A stretch of 64,000 nt of DNA from Anaeroplasma bactoclasticum (GTDB lineage Bacteria > Bacillota_I > Bacilli_A > Acholeplasmatales > Anaeroplasmataceae): positions 174,068 through 238,067 of the forward strand of contig NZ_QXEV01000001.1 in the NCBI RefSeq assembly GCF_003550015.1, in the 5' to 3' direction. Every line of letters starts with the position of its first letter. Positions within the stretch are counted from its first letter, which is position 1. Below are positions 1 through 8,196 of the stretch, in pieces. The position numbers and the translations under genes are program-made. Under the pieces are notes generated by a model that saw only the letters and a program-made list of their open reading frames with translations, was not told the origin of the DNA and did no database searches.

Positions 1-308
1 AAAAAGAATTAGAATTAGTAAAGAATCAAGATATTGATGTATCTGATTTTGAAGCTAAGATGCTAGATTTCCAAGATAAGTTTGGAAGAAATTATCGTAT
101 TGCATCTGAAAAATTCCAAACAGCAATTGATGAAATAGATAAATCTATTGCTCATTTAAATAAGATTAAGGATGCTTTAATTTCTTCAGAGAATAATTTA
201 AGACTTGCAAATGATAAGGCACAGGATTTATCTATTAAGAAATTAACTAGAGGAAATCCAACAATGCAAAAGAAATTTGAAGATGTAAAAAAGGGTATTG
301 AAGAATAA
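1..308 (+). CDS. DUF2130 domain protein (3' end only)
   Basis: The reading frame is open from base 3 to the stop at 306-308, so only the last ~100 residues of a gene starting upstream are present. The visible part includes FGRNYRIASEKFQ, SENNLRLANDKAQ and IKKLTRGNPTM, which I recognise as the conserved C-terminal signature of DUF2130 proteins. These are soluble proteins with a long coiled coil and a nuclease-like C-terminal region of unknown function. The piece is Lys/Glu-rich and predicted helical. An extended -10 box directly after the stop starts the next transcript, so this gene closes its operon. Family assignment is confident; the function is not known. Confidence 0.8.
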   Translation, partial: KELELVKNQDIDVSDFEAKMLDFQDKFGRNYRIASEKFQTAIDEIDKSIAHLNKIKDALISSENNLRLANDKAQDLSIKKLTRGNPTMQKKFEDVKKGIEE

Positions 309-324
309 ATAAAAATGATATAAT
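296..324 (+). promoter_or_regulatory. promoter with extended -10
   Basis: TGA followed by TATAAT at 319-324 makes an extended -10 element, 25 bases upstream of the next ATG. The -35 region (TATTGA, 296-301) is weak, as expected with an extended -10. It would drive the 349-1698 genes. Confidence 0.5.
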
Positions 325-348
325 ACGTTTAAAAGTGGAGGTTATATT

Positions 349-858
349 ATGGGACAGGTATTGACAAAAACAATTAAATTTGAAGGAAAAATCAACTTTG
401 TTGAATTAATGGACAAGGTAGTGAATATGCCAAATGTATTTGATATTAGAAGAAAAGAGTATTTAGAAAAGAATAAGTTTGTACTTAATTTTGCATATAA
501 GGATATGGTAGTAGAAAATACTGGCTTATTCCGTACTACATCTTTTGCAAGATTTCAAACAGTATTCACTCAAGTTGAACCTAATTTAGTTCAGCTTGCA
601 ACAGAATATGGTTTTATTGGTAGTGCATCCAATATGGCCTTAGCTGATAAGATGAATGACATTATTGCAAAGTATTTAAATGAATCTAGAAGTAACGTAG
701 TAGATGCAGAATATAATGATGTACCTACACCAGATAGTGATTTCATTTCATCTGCAGATAAGCTTTTAAAGGCTAAGGAATTATATGATAGGGGAGCAAT
801 ATCTTTTGATGAATATGAAAGATTAAAGAATAAATTTATGGAAGATGCTTTAAGGTAA
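349..858 (+). CDS. SHOCT-domain protein of unknown function
   Basis: A 169-residue soluble protein. Residues ~1-110 match no family I recognise. The last ~35 residues (LLKAKELYDRGAISFDEYERLKNKF) form a SHOCT module, a short two-helix domain often found at protein termini and thought to mediate oligomerisation. A Ser/Asp/Pro-rich linker precedes it. SD GTGGAGG at 335-341 supports the start. It is the first gene of a short operon with the unknown gene at 864 and the YccF gene at 1336, five bases ahead of the next start. The context suggests an envelope-related role, but that is only inference. Confidence 0.65.
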   Translation: MGQVLTKTIKFEGKINFVELMDKVVNMPNVFDIRRKEYLEKNKFVLNFAYKDMVVENTGLFRTTSFARFQTVFTQVEPNLVQLATEYGFIGSASNMALADKMNDIIAKYLNESRSNVVDAEYNDVPTPDSDFISSADKLLKAKELYDRGAISFDEYERLKNKFMEDALR

Positions 859-863
859 TTGTT

Positions 864-1322
864 ATGCAAAATATACCAGGAGCTACATTTAATGCATATT
901 TTTACAATTTAATCAGTAAGCTATTCATGATGGGACAAATTCCAGATAATATTATGGATAATGATGATACTGCTAAGGTATTTATTGAAAGAACAATAGA
1001 TGCCATTGGCTTTGTATCTAAAATGCCAACTCCAGAAGGATATAAGAATTTATTCATTAAAAGCTATAAGGATGAAAAAGGATCCTTCTTATATATTGAA
1101 TTACCTGATGCATCTAAGGATTCTGATTCTAAGGTTTTATTATTAATGAATGTATTAGGCACTAAGAAGTTTTATACTGTAGAAAAGTTTGGAGATAAGT
1201 TCTATACTTGTGAGTATACTAACTCATCTAAATCAACTTCATCCTTTATGATTAGTGAATATAATGATGCAATGGAGCTATATTTTTCATTAACAGGAAC
1301 TGTTAGTGAATTTATTAGTTAA
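864..1322 (+). CDS. conserved-looking hypothetical protein
   Basis: A 152-residue protein not recognised. It has no signal peptide or membrane segment. Composition is mixed alpha/beta with a Ser/Thr-rich stretch near residues 125-135. The ATG lies five bases after the stop of the SHOCT gene, preceded by an AAGGT SD, so the two are probably translated from one message. A YccF membrane protein follows 13 bases downstream. Codon use matches the neighbours, so it is very likely a real gene. Confidence 0.6.
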   Translation: MQNIPGATFNAYFYNLISKLFMMGQIPDNIMDNDDTAKVFIERTIDAIGFVSKMPTPEGYKNLFIKSYKDEKGSFLYIELPDASKDSDSKVLLLMNVLGTKKFYTVEKFGDKFYTCEYTNSSKSTSSFMISEYNDAMELYFSLTGTVSEFIS

Positions 1323-1335
1323 GGGAGGATTTATT

Positions 1336-1698
1336 ATGAAGGTATTAGGAAATATTCTTTGGATTATCTTTGGTGGATTATTCTGGGCAATTAGCTCATT
1401 TATCGCAGGAGCCCTATGGTGTGTAACGATTATTGGTATTCCTGTTGGACTTCAATTATTTAAGGTTGGTAAATTTGTAATATGGCCATTTGGTAAGACA
1501 GTTACACCACAAAAGGTTACAGGCTTTAAGATTTTCTTAAACATTTTATGGATAATATTTGGTGGTATTGAAAGTGCAATTGGTTATTTCTTAACAGGAG
1601 TTTTATTCTGTATTACCATTATTGGTATTCCATTTGGTAAGCAATATTTCAAGATGGCAAGATTCGTTCTTACTCCACTTGGATATGGATTTGAATAG
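1336..1698 (+). CDS. YccF-family inner-membrane protein
   Basis: A 120-residue, strongly hydrophobic protein with two copies of the YccF (DUF307) unit. ILWIIFGGLFWAISSF and VTIIGIPVGLQLFK in the first half are mirrored by ILWIIFGGIESAIGYF and ITIIGIPFGKQYFK in the second. Four membrane segments are expected. The ATG at 1336 is chosen over a GTG 30 bases upstream because GGGAGG (1323-1328) sits seven bases before it. The family is widespread and its function is unknown. It ends the operon before a terminator. Confidence 0.85.
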   Translation: MKVLGNILWIIFGGLFWAISSFIAGALWCVTIIGIPVGLQLFKVGKFVIWPFGKTVTPQKVTGFKIFLNILWIIFGGIESAIGYFLTGVLFCITIIGIPFGKQYFKMARFVLTPLGYGFE

Positions 1699-1703
1699 TT
1701 TTT

Positions 1704-1732
1704 AAGCTGGCTACATTGTAGCTGGCTTTTTT
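1704..1732 (+). terminator. intrinsic terminator
   Basis: An 11-bp stem pairs AAGCTGGCTAC (1704-1714) with GTAGCTGGCTT (1718-1728), with two G-U pairs and an ATT loop. A run of T follows. It terminates the YccF operon. Confidence 0.8.
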
Positions 1733-1770
1733 AATCACTATAAAATATATAGAAAACCTTATAATAATTG

Positions 1771-1779
1771 TGTTATAAT
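1771..1779 (+). promoter_or_regulatory. extended -10 promoter
   Basis: TG-T-TATAAT at 1771-1779 forms an extended -10, 30 bases before the ATG at 1809. No good -35 is visible. Confidence 0.45.
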
Positions 1780-1808
1780 TATTTTAATAATTACGTTGGA
1801 GGATTCTT

Positions 1809-2603
1809 ATGGATAATGTTTTTGTTAAAATAATTGAAGGCTCAAACCTAACAGATAAGGAAGCTTGTGAGCTATTTAAATGTAATGAGAGTGAGCTTAA
1901 GCAAATAAAAAAAGGCACACAAAAGCCAACAACAGAAGGCATTTATGCCATCACTAAGCGCTTTGGGTGCTCTATGGATTATGTTATGACAGGTAAGCCT
2001 ACTCAAATTGCAGATAGAAGATTAGAATTCTTATATGAAAAGAAAAAGGCAAAGGATAATCAAGAGATTGCCTTAATTGAATATGAGGAATATCTACTTG
2101 AAAATGATATTAGACCAACAAAGGCAATGATTAATGCCTTTGATAAGGGTAAAAAGGTTTTAAATACATATCAGGTATTAGCAATTAATAATTTCAATTA
2201 TATTGAAGTATTATCTAAATCAAGCTATATGCCACTTGGTGGATATAAGGCATCTCCATTTAAAGAGGCCAATGAAAATTTAATTACTAATTGGGATAAT
2301 TTAAAAAAGGCTTGTGGAAAGCTTTATGTAAATGATATCTTAACAGATGATGGATTTGCAGAATATGCACTTTTAGAGGATGCACCTGTAAATGCGAGAA
2401 AGATATTATCAGAAATATCTAATGGTAGTAGAAAGTGGAATCCAGAATTGATTTTAAAATTAATTGCGAAGGGTGCTTGTGTACAAAAGGCAGCTAGAAT
2501 TGATTCTAATAATAATCTTGTATTCCAAGATGACTTTGTATCTACAAAGCTACTTGAAAAGCTTTGTAAGGAAGAAGTAGAAAATCAAAAGAAGAAGAAA
2601 TAA
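1809..2603 (+). CDS. XRE-like N-terminal HTH protein, unknown function
   Basis: A 264-residue soluble protein. The first ~65 residues resemble a Cro/C1-type helix-turn-helix: DKEACELFKCNESELKQIKKG, then a second helix pair ending in a SMDYVMTG motif typical of XRE repressors. The remaining ~200 residues are helical and not recognised; the C-terminus is a Lys tail. It has its own extended -10 promoter, SD GGAGG at 1799-1803 and a terminator, so it is monocistronic. It could be a transcription factor with an unknown sensor domain or a protein with an HTH used for protein contacts. The HTH call is moderate; the partner domain is unknown. Confidence 0.5.
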   Translation: MDNVFVKIIEGSNLTDKEACELFKCNESELKQIKKGTQKPTTEGIYAITKRFGCSMDYVMTGKPTQIADRRLEFLYEKKKAKDNQEIALIEYEEYLLENDIRPTKAMINAFDKGKKVLNTYQVLAINNFNYIEVLSKSSYMPLGGYKASPFKEANENLITNWDNLKKACGKLYVNDILTDDGFAEYALLEDAPVNARKILSEISNGSRKWNPELILKLIAKGACVQKAARIDSNNNLVFQDDFVSTKLLEKLCKEEVENQKKKK

Positions 2604-2610
2604 CAAATAA

Positions 2611-2636
2611 GGTGGAGCTTTTGGCTCCACCTTTAT
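2611..2636. terminator. convergent terminator
   Basis: A perfect 8-bp stem pairs GGTGGAGC (2611-2618) with GCTCCACC (2624-2631), with a 5-base loop and T-rich sequence after it. It lies between the convergent genes ending at 2603 (+) and 2636 (-) and could serve both. Confidence 0.75.
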
Positions 2637-4003
2637 TACGCTAGTATGATTTCTTTTTTGGGTTTTGTTACAAAAATATAGAAGATTATTGCAAGAAGCA
2701 TGGATAATCCCCAACCAATTGGCCAACTAATCCATATACCATTAGAGCCCATATGGAATGCATATGGGAATAGGAATGCTAAACCTACTCTTAATCCTAA
2801 ATCTAAGAAGGTATCAATCATAAAGAATCCCATTTTTGCATATCCTCTTATTACACCATCTGCAATTAATTTCGTAGCAACCAAGAAATAAAATGGTGCA
2901 ATAATATGTAAGAAATTATTCGCAACGGAAATGGCTTCTTCTGATGTATTCTTCTCTAAGAAGATTTGTACTATATATCCTCCTAAGAAGAAATATAGAA
3001 TGGAAAAAGGAATAATTAATACTAATGTCAATTTAAATCCGGCTAGGAATCCTGGTCGGATTCTTTCTTTTTTACCAGCTCCAAGGTTTTGGGCTGTGTA
3101 ATTTGATATACCATTACTTAGGGTAGTTAAGCCAGTAATTACTAGGTTTTGTAGTTTAATTACAGCAGAGTAACCTGCCATAGTGGCTTCCCCGAAGGAA
3201 TTAATTACGCTTTGTATTGCAATATTACCAATAGAAACAAAGGATTGCTGCAAAATAGATGGTATTGCAATAACAAGCATTACCTTAAGCATTCTAAAAT
3301 CATATGGCTTAACCTTATCTATATCATTATCGAAAGGCTTAAGCCTTTTTAATCTTATGATAACTATAATAAAGGATAGTATTGCAGATACTCCTTGGCA
3401 AATAAATGTTGCCCAAGCAACTCCTTCAATACCCATATGAAATGCTTTAACAAATAATATATCCATTCCTACATTACATATAGAAGATATAGCTAAGAAG
3501 ATAAATGGTGTTTTAGAATCACCAAATGCGGCAAATATACCTGTACATAGGTTATATATAAATACAAATAATAAACCATAGGTATATATATCTAGATATA
3601 ACTTAGAATCTTGGATTAAGCTTTCAGGAGTTTTTATTAATTTTAATATAGCCTCACCTAAGGTTAATCCTATAATCATTAATATTACGCAGGTTATTGT
3701 TGTAGTAATTAAAGCAGTATAAATAGAGGTTTTCGCTTTATTAATTGCTTTTTGTCCAAAGAATCTAGATACAATGACAGAACAGCCCATATTACATCCG
3801 AATGCGAATGCTAAATAGACTAGGGTAATCTCATAAGAGTTTCCAATGGCAGCTAGTGCAGACTCTCCATCCTCTAACATTCTTCCTGCAACTAAGGAAT
3901 CTGCAATGCTATATAATTGTTGAAATATTACAGAAGCAAATAAGGGAAGACAAAACATCCATATAACCTTACTTGGCTTTCCTAAAGTTAAATCCTTTGT
4001 CAC
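2636..4003 (-). CDS. MATE family multidrug/Na+ antiporter
   Basis: A 455-residue, 12-helix membrane protein. The N-terminus MTKDLTLGKPSKVIWMF and the motif FQQLYSIADSLVAGRML are hallmark MATE features. ICNVGMDILFVKAFHMGIEGVAWA is the paired motif of the second half (quoted loosely from residues ~175-200). I chose the GTG at 4003 over the GTG at 4012 because TTAGGTGAT on the minus strand sits just upstream and because MATE proteins commonly begin MTKDLT. The family exports drugs or metabolites by H+ or Na+ antiport; the substrate cannot be read from sequence. It is divergent from the metal exporter gene at 4173. Confidence 0.88.
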   Translation of the reverse strand: MTKDLTLGKPSKVIWMFCLPLFASVIFQQLYSIADSLVAGRMLEDGESALAAIGNSYEITLVYLAFAFGCNMGCSVIVSRFFGQKAINKAKTSIYTALITTTITCVILMIIGLTLGEAILKLIKTPESLIQDSKLYLDIYTYGLLFVFIYNLCTGIFAAFGDSKTPFIFLAISSICNVGMDILFVKAFHMGIEGVAWATFICQGVSAILSFIIVIIRLKRLKPFDNDIDKVKPYDFRMLKVMLVIAIPSILQQSFVSIGNIAIQSVINSFGEATMAGYSAVIKLQNLVITGLTTLSNGISNYTAQNLGAGKKERIRPGFLAGFKLTLVLIIPFSILYFFLGGYIVQIFLEKNTSEEAISVANNFLHIIAPFYFLVATKLIADGVIRGYAKMGFFMIDTFLDLGLRVGLAFLFPYAFHMGSNGIWISWPIGWGLSMLLAIIFYIFVTKPKKEIILA

Positions 4004-4020
4004 AATTATCACCTAAAATG

Positions 4021-4049
4021 AGTATAACACGCTTTTTTATAATCTGTAA
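4021..4049 (-). promoter_or_regulatory. promoter of the MATE gene
   Basis: On the minus strand TTACAG (4044-4049), 17 bases, then TATACT (4021-4026) preceded by TGT, an extended -10. It lies 17 bases from the GTG start. Confidence 0.45.
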
Positions 4050-4058
4050 TTTATTATA

Positions 4059-4075
4059 GAAAACAAAACGTTTTC
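4059..4075. promoter_or_regulatory. palindrome in divergent promoter region
   Basis: AAAACGTTTT at 4065-4074 sits inside GAAAAC/GTTTTC at 4059-4064 and 4070-4075. The centre resembles a CcpA/LacI-type half-site pair, but the outer positions of a cre site do not match. It lies between two divergent promoters and could be an operator for either transporter. Confidence 0.25.
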
Positions 4076-4124
4076 TTTTTGTTACATTTATATTTCATAT
4101 TGTTTTTGTTCTAAAATATAGATG

Positions 4125-4133
4125 TGATATAAT
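4125..4133 (+). promoter_or_regulatory. extended -10 promoter for the CDF operon
   Basis: TG-A-TATAAT at 4125-4133 lies 39 bases before the ATG at 4173. TTGTTC at 4106-4111 is a weak -35 with a 16-base spacer. Confidence 0.5.
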
Positions 4134-4172
4134 TCTTATATATTATATAAAATGTGCGTTTTGGAGGTTTCT

Positions 4173-5279
4173 ATGAGAGAAGTATCTATAAGAGAAAAAA
4201 AGATTACAGAAACAGGTATTATTGGAATACTTGCGAATGTATTACTTGCAGTAGGTAAAGCAATTGTTGGTTTAATTGCTGGTGCAGTATCTGTAATTTT
4301 TGATGCAATTAATAGTTTAAGTGATGCCATATCTTCAATTATTACAATTATTGGAGTGAAGCTATCTAAGAAAAAACCAACAAAGAAGCACCCTTATGGC
4401 TTTGGTAGAATTGAATACTTTTCTACCATTATTATTGCAGCGATTATTCTAGCTACAGGAGCAACTGCCTGCTATGAGGCAATCCAAAAGATTATTCACC
4501 CAGAGGATGTTGAATTTACATGGGTTACTGCAGTAGTTGTAGGATCTGCAATTGTAGTTAAAATTGCTTTAGGATTATTTACACGCGCTCGTGGTAAAAA
4601 ATATAATTCTGAATCCTTAGTTGCATCCGGTACAGATGCATTAATGGATTCTATTATTTCTATTGCCACATTAGTTTCTATTGGAGTATTCCTTATTTGG
4701 AATGTCAATATTGATGGTTGGATTGGTGTATTAATTTCTATCTTTATTATTAAAGCAGGCCTTGAAGCACTATTTGAAGGAATTTCTCATGTTATGGGAA
4801 AAAGACCAGATGCAGCTATTACTGTAGCAATTAAAAAGAGTGTAAATGAGATTCCTGGTGTATTAGGTACTTATGATTTATTATTACATAATTACGGCCC
4901 AGAAAATGCAATTGGTTCTTTGCATGTTGAAATTGATTCTAATTTAACTGCAGAAGAGATTCATAAGCTAACGATGCAAATTCAAATAAAATTGATGGAA
5001 GAATTCCATATTATGATGACTGTAGGTATTTATGCAGTAAATAAAAAGGATAAAGAAAAATATGAAAAGATAAGAGAAATCATAAAATCCTATCCTGGTA
5101 CATTAGGATTTCATGGATTATTTGCTGATGATGACATGAAAAATATGTCCTTTGATATATTAGTGGATTTTACAATTAAAGATAAGAAATCTTTTATAGA
5201 TGAAGTAACAAGTAAGGTTAAAGAGGAATATCCAGATTATAATGTTTATATTAATTTGGATATGAATTATAGTGATTAG
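4173..5279 (+). CDS. cation diffusion facilitator (CDF) metal exporter
   Basis: A 368-residue protein with six predicted membrane helices and a ~90-residue cytoplasmic C-terminal domain. The TM2 motif FDAINSLSDA and the loop HPYGFGRIEYFS are diagnostic of CDF transporters. The metal-site residues read N/DxxxD in TM2 and DALMD (DxxxD) in TM5 rather than the HxxxD typical of zinc exporters, which points toward Mn2+/Fe2+-type members; this is inference. The ATG at 4173 is preferred to an in-frame ATG at 4152 because GGAGG (4163-4167) is five bases upstream. It starts an operon with the GNAT-HAD and ABC genes. Confidence 0.88.
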   Translation: MREVSIREKKITETGIIGILANVLLAVGKAIVGLIAGAVSVIFDAINSLSDAISSIITIIGVKLSKKKPTKKHPYGFGRIEYFSTIIIAAIILATGATACYEAIQKIIHPEDVEFTWVTAVVVGSAIVVKIALGLFTRARGKKYNSESLVASGTDALMDSIISIATLVSIGVFLIWNVNIDGWIGVLISIFIIKAGLEALFEGISHVMGKRPDAAITVAIKKSVNEIPGVLGTYDLLLHNYGPENAIGSLHVEIDSNLTAEEIHKLTMQIQIKLMEEFHIMMTVGIYAVNKKDKEKYEKIREIIKSYPGTLGFHGLFADDDMKNMSFDILVDFTIKDKKSFIDEVTSKVKEEYPDYNVYINLDMNYSD

Positions 5280-5287
5280 GAGTATTT

Positions 5288-6430
5288 ATGAAAATACGTA
5301 AGGGAGATATTAAATATATATCAGACTATTTAGATATTTATGACTCTGCAATGAAGTTCATGGCAGAATCTGGGAATAAAAACCAGTGGACTATCGATCA
5401 CCATCCAACAAAAGAGATGATATTAAATCATATATCTAATGGTAATTTTTATGATATATGGGATAATGATTTAAATAGTGTTGTTGCATGCTTCGCTTTA
5501 ATTTTCGGTATTGATGATACCTATAATGAAATTGAAGGTGCATGGTTAAATGATGAAGATTATGTAACTATTCATATGGTTGCAAAGAAGAAATCCGCTA
5601 AAGGTATATTCCATGCAATATCTAATTTTGCAAAGGCAAGATGCAAAAATGTAAGAATAGATACCCATAAGGATAATATCATTATGCAAAATGCAATATT
5701 AAATCGAGGATTTAAATATTGTGGTATTATTCATTTAAATGATAAGAATCATTCTGAAAGATTAGCTTATCAATATGTAGAAAAAGATATTCCTTTTCAA
5801 GATTACAAATTATTTATTGTAGATTATGATGGTACTATTATTTCTTCTATGGAAATGTGGGCACATACTTGTAGTAGTTTTTTAAAAGAAAAGGGCTGTA
5901 AGGTATGTGAGGATATAGATTCTAAAGTAATTACAATGACCAATAGAGATGCAGCAAGCTATATTCAAGCAAACTATTTACCAAATTTAACCTTGTTTCA
6001 GGTTATAGGTGAAATGAATACATATGTAAAAAAGTCTTATGTAAATCAAAGATTAAAGCCTAATGCATTATCATTATTAGAAAAGCTTAAGAGTATAGGC
6101 AAGGTAATATTATATTCTGCAACATCTATGGCACTACTTGAAGCGTCTTTAGATGCTTTAGGTATTAAAGATTATTTTGATAATATATATTCTGGGTCTG
6201 AATTATGCTTGAGTAAGCAAGATGGTACAGGCTTTATATCTCTTATTTCTAAAGAAGGCTTTAAAGTGGAAGATGTATTAGTAATTGAAGATTCTACTCA
6301 TGCAATTTTAGGGGCTAAAGGCCAAGGTATAAAGGTTTTAGGAGTAGAGGATACATCCAATTTAAGACATCTATTTTTAGATTATGAGCTTTGTGATTAT
6401 TTTTTACCTTTAAATTATGCTTTAAAGTAA
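5288..6430 (+). CDS. GNAT acetyltransferase-HAD hydrolase fusion
   Basis: A 380-residue two-domain protein. Residues 1 to ~165 form a GNAT domain; VTIHMVAKKKSAKGIFHAI carries the acetyl-CoA loop region and IDTHKDNIIMQNAILNRGF is the usual late GNAT motif. From ~residue 173 a HAD phosphatase domain begins, with nucleophile motif DYDGT (D179, D181), a serine in LYSATS and the acidic motif VIEDSTHAILGAKGQG. Its HAD subtype is closest to the beta-phosphoglucomutase/phosphoglycolate phosphatase group. An AGGAG SD lies 9 bases after the CDF stop. The fusion suggests sequential acetylation and dephosphorylation of one small molecule; substrates are unknown. Confidence 0.75.
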   Translation: MKIRKGDIKYISDYLDIYDSAMKFMAESGNKNQWTIDHHPTKEMILNHISNGNFYDIWDNDLNSVVACFALIFGIDDTYNEIEGAWLNDEDYVTIHMVAKKKSAKGIFHAISNFAKARCKNVRIDTHKDNIIMQNAILNRGFKYCGIIHLNDKNHSERLAYQYVEKDIPFQDYKLFIVDYDGTIISSMEMWAHTCSSFLKEKGCKVCEDIDSKVITMTNRDAASYIQANYLPNLTLFQVIGEMNTYVKKSYVNQRLKPNALSLLEKLKSIGKVILYSATSMALLEASLDALGIKDYFDNIYSGSELCLSKQDGTGFISLISKEGFKVEDVLVIEDSTHAILGAKGQGIKVLGVEDTSNLRHLFLDYELCDYFLPLNYALK

Positions 6431-6443
6431 GGGAGAATTTCTT

Positions 6444-8195
6444 ATGTTTAGATTATTAAGATACATGAAGAAATACTGGTATATCGCAATACTTGCTCCT
6501 ATATTTATGATTATAGAAGTTGGCATGGATATGTTTTTAACGAAATATATGCAATTAATGGTAGATGATGGCATTTCTATAGGATCTATGGATAATATTA
6601 TTCATTATGGCTTAATTATGATTGGTATATTAGTTTTAGGCGTAGCTGGTGGTATGCTTTCCAATATATTTACAAATATAAGCTGTTATAAATTTGGTAA
6701 TGATTTAAGAAAAGCTGTATTTACTAAGATTATGGATTTATCCATACATCAAGCAGATAAATTTAAAACAGGCTCATTAGTTACTAGAGTAACCAATGAT
6801 ATTACTCAAATACAAAATATGATTGCTATGTGCTTAAGAGGATTAATAAGAAGTGCTTCCTTCTTTGTATTGGGTATTATTTTTACTTTAAGCATATCCA
6901 AAAACTTTGGAGGAGTTCTTTTAGTAGTTCTTCCTTTAGAAATAGTTTTAATGATTATATTTATGGCAATTTTATTCCCTGTATTTAAAAAGATTCAGGA
7001 TAAGCTAGATAAGGTAAATACTGTAGTATTAGAAAATGTACAGGGCTCTAGAGTTGTTAAGGCATTTTCTAAGGAGCAATATGAATATAATCGTTTTGTT
7101 GGTGTAAATTATGATTATACAGAAAAAGTATTATTTGTATCTAAAATTACAGCATTCCTATCTCCATTATTAAACTTAATAGTATATGGTGGACAAATCA
7201 TTATTTATTATATGGGTGGAACAGTAATTGTAGATGCATTTAAAAATGGTATTACTCCAACATTAATGGTTGGACAAATTACTCAAGCAATCACCTATAT
7301 TACAATGATTTGTATGTCCTTATTAATGCTTGGTATGACATTTACTATGATTGCAAGAGCTTATGCATCTGCATCTCGTATTAATGAGGTATTAGATGAA
7401 AAGCTAGAGCTTATAGATGGTAATTTAGATATAGCATTAATTGAAGATAAGGATAAGGGAACAATTTCTTTTGAACATGTATCCTTTGGATATCCTGGTG
7501 CTAAGGAGGATATATTAAAGGATTTAAATTTCAAAGTAAAAAAGGGAGAAACTATTGCGGTAGTAGGATCTACTGGCTGTGGTAAATCTACCTTAGTAAA
7601 TCTAATGGTTCGACTATTTGATACAAAATCAGGTACTGTTTATATTAATGGTCATGATGTAAAAGAATATAAAAAGGAAGATTTACACAAAATTGTAGCA
7701 ATCTGCTTACAAAAGGCAGAGCTCTTTGCTGGAACTATTGAAGATAACATAGCCTTCGGTAAACCGGATGCTACATTAGATGAAATTAAATGGGCTGCAA
7801 GAGTAGCTCAGGCAGAAGAATTCATTTTAGGTAAGGATGAGGGCTACCAAGAGGTAGTAACAGAAAAGGGAACCTCGCTTTCTGGTGGACAAAAACAAAG
7901 AATGTCTATCGCAAGAGCTATTTTACGTAAGCCAGAGATTTTAATTTTTGATGATTCTACAAGTGCACTGGATTTAGTAACCGAAGCTAAGCTTTATCAG
8001 GCTATGAAGGCAGATTTATCTTATGTTACAAAAATTATTGTTGCTCAAAGAATTGCAACTGCAAAGAATGCAGATAGAATATTAGTGCTTGATAAAGGAG
8101 TAATTGAATCCTTTGGTACACATGATGAATTAATGGAAAATTCATTAGTGTATAAGGATATCTATTTATCACAGCTAAAGAGGGAGGAAGAGTAA
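6444..8195 (+). CDS. ABC exporter half-transporter, degenerate-site subunit
   Basis: A 583-residue type IV ABC exporter: six membrane helices in residues 1-310, then a nucleotide-binding domain. Walker A is GSTGCGKST and the signature LSGGQKQ is intact. Walker B is LIFDDSTSALD, with Asp in place of the catalytic Glu, and the switch His is replaced (VAQRIAT). The next gene, one base downstream, has the complementary pattern, so the two should form a heterodimer with one competent ATP site, like TM287/288 or LmrCD. It probably exports drugs, lipids or peptides. GGGAG at 6431-6435 is the SD. Confidence 0.88.
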   Translation: MFRLLRYMKKYWYIAILAPIFMIIEVGMDMFLTKYMQLMVDDGISIGSMDNIIHYGLIMIGILVLGVAGGMLSNIFTNISCYKFGNDLRKAVFTKIMDLSIHQADKFKTGSLVTRVTNDITQIQNMIAMCLRGLIRSASFFVLGIIFTLSISKNFGGVLLVVLPLEIVLMIIFMAILFPVFKKIQDKLDKVNTVVLENVQGSRVVKAFSKEQYEYNRFVGVNYDYTEKVLFVSKITAFLSPLLNLIVYGGQIIIYYMGGTVIVDAFKNGITPTLMVGQITQAITYITMICMSLLMLGMTFTMIARAYASASRINEVLDEKLELIDGNLDIALIEDKDKGTISFEHVSFGYPGAKEDILKDLNFKVKKGETIAVVGSTGCGKSTLVNLMVRLFDTKSGTVYINGHDVKEYKKEDLHKIVAICLQKAELFAGTIEDNIAFGKPDATLDEIKWAARVAQAEEFILGKDEGYQEVVTEKGTSLSGGQKQRMSIARAILRKPEILIFDDSTSALDLVTEAKLYQAMKADLSYVTKIIVAQRIATAKNADRILVLDKGVIESFGTHDELMENSLVYKDIYLSQLKREEE

Positions 8196-8196
8196 T

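Noticed and set aside
4059..4075. CcpA cre site between MATE and CDF genes
   Set aside because: The CG-centred core fits, but the outer TG and CA positions do not; kept only as a low-confidence palindrome.
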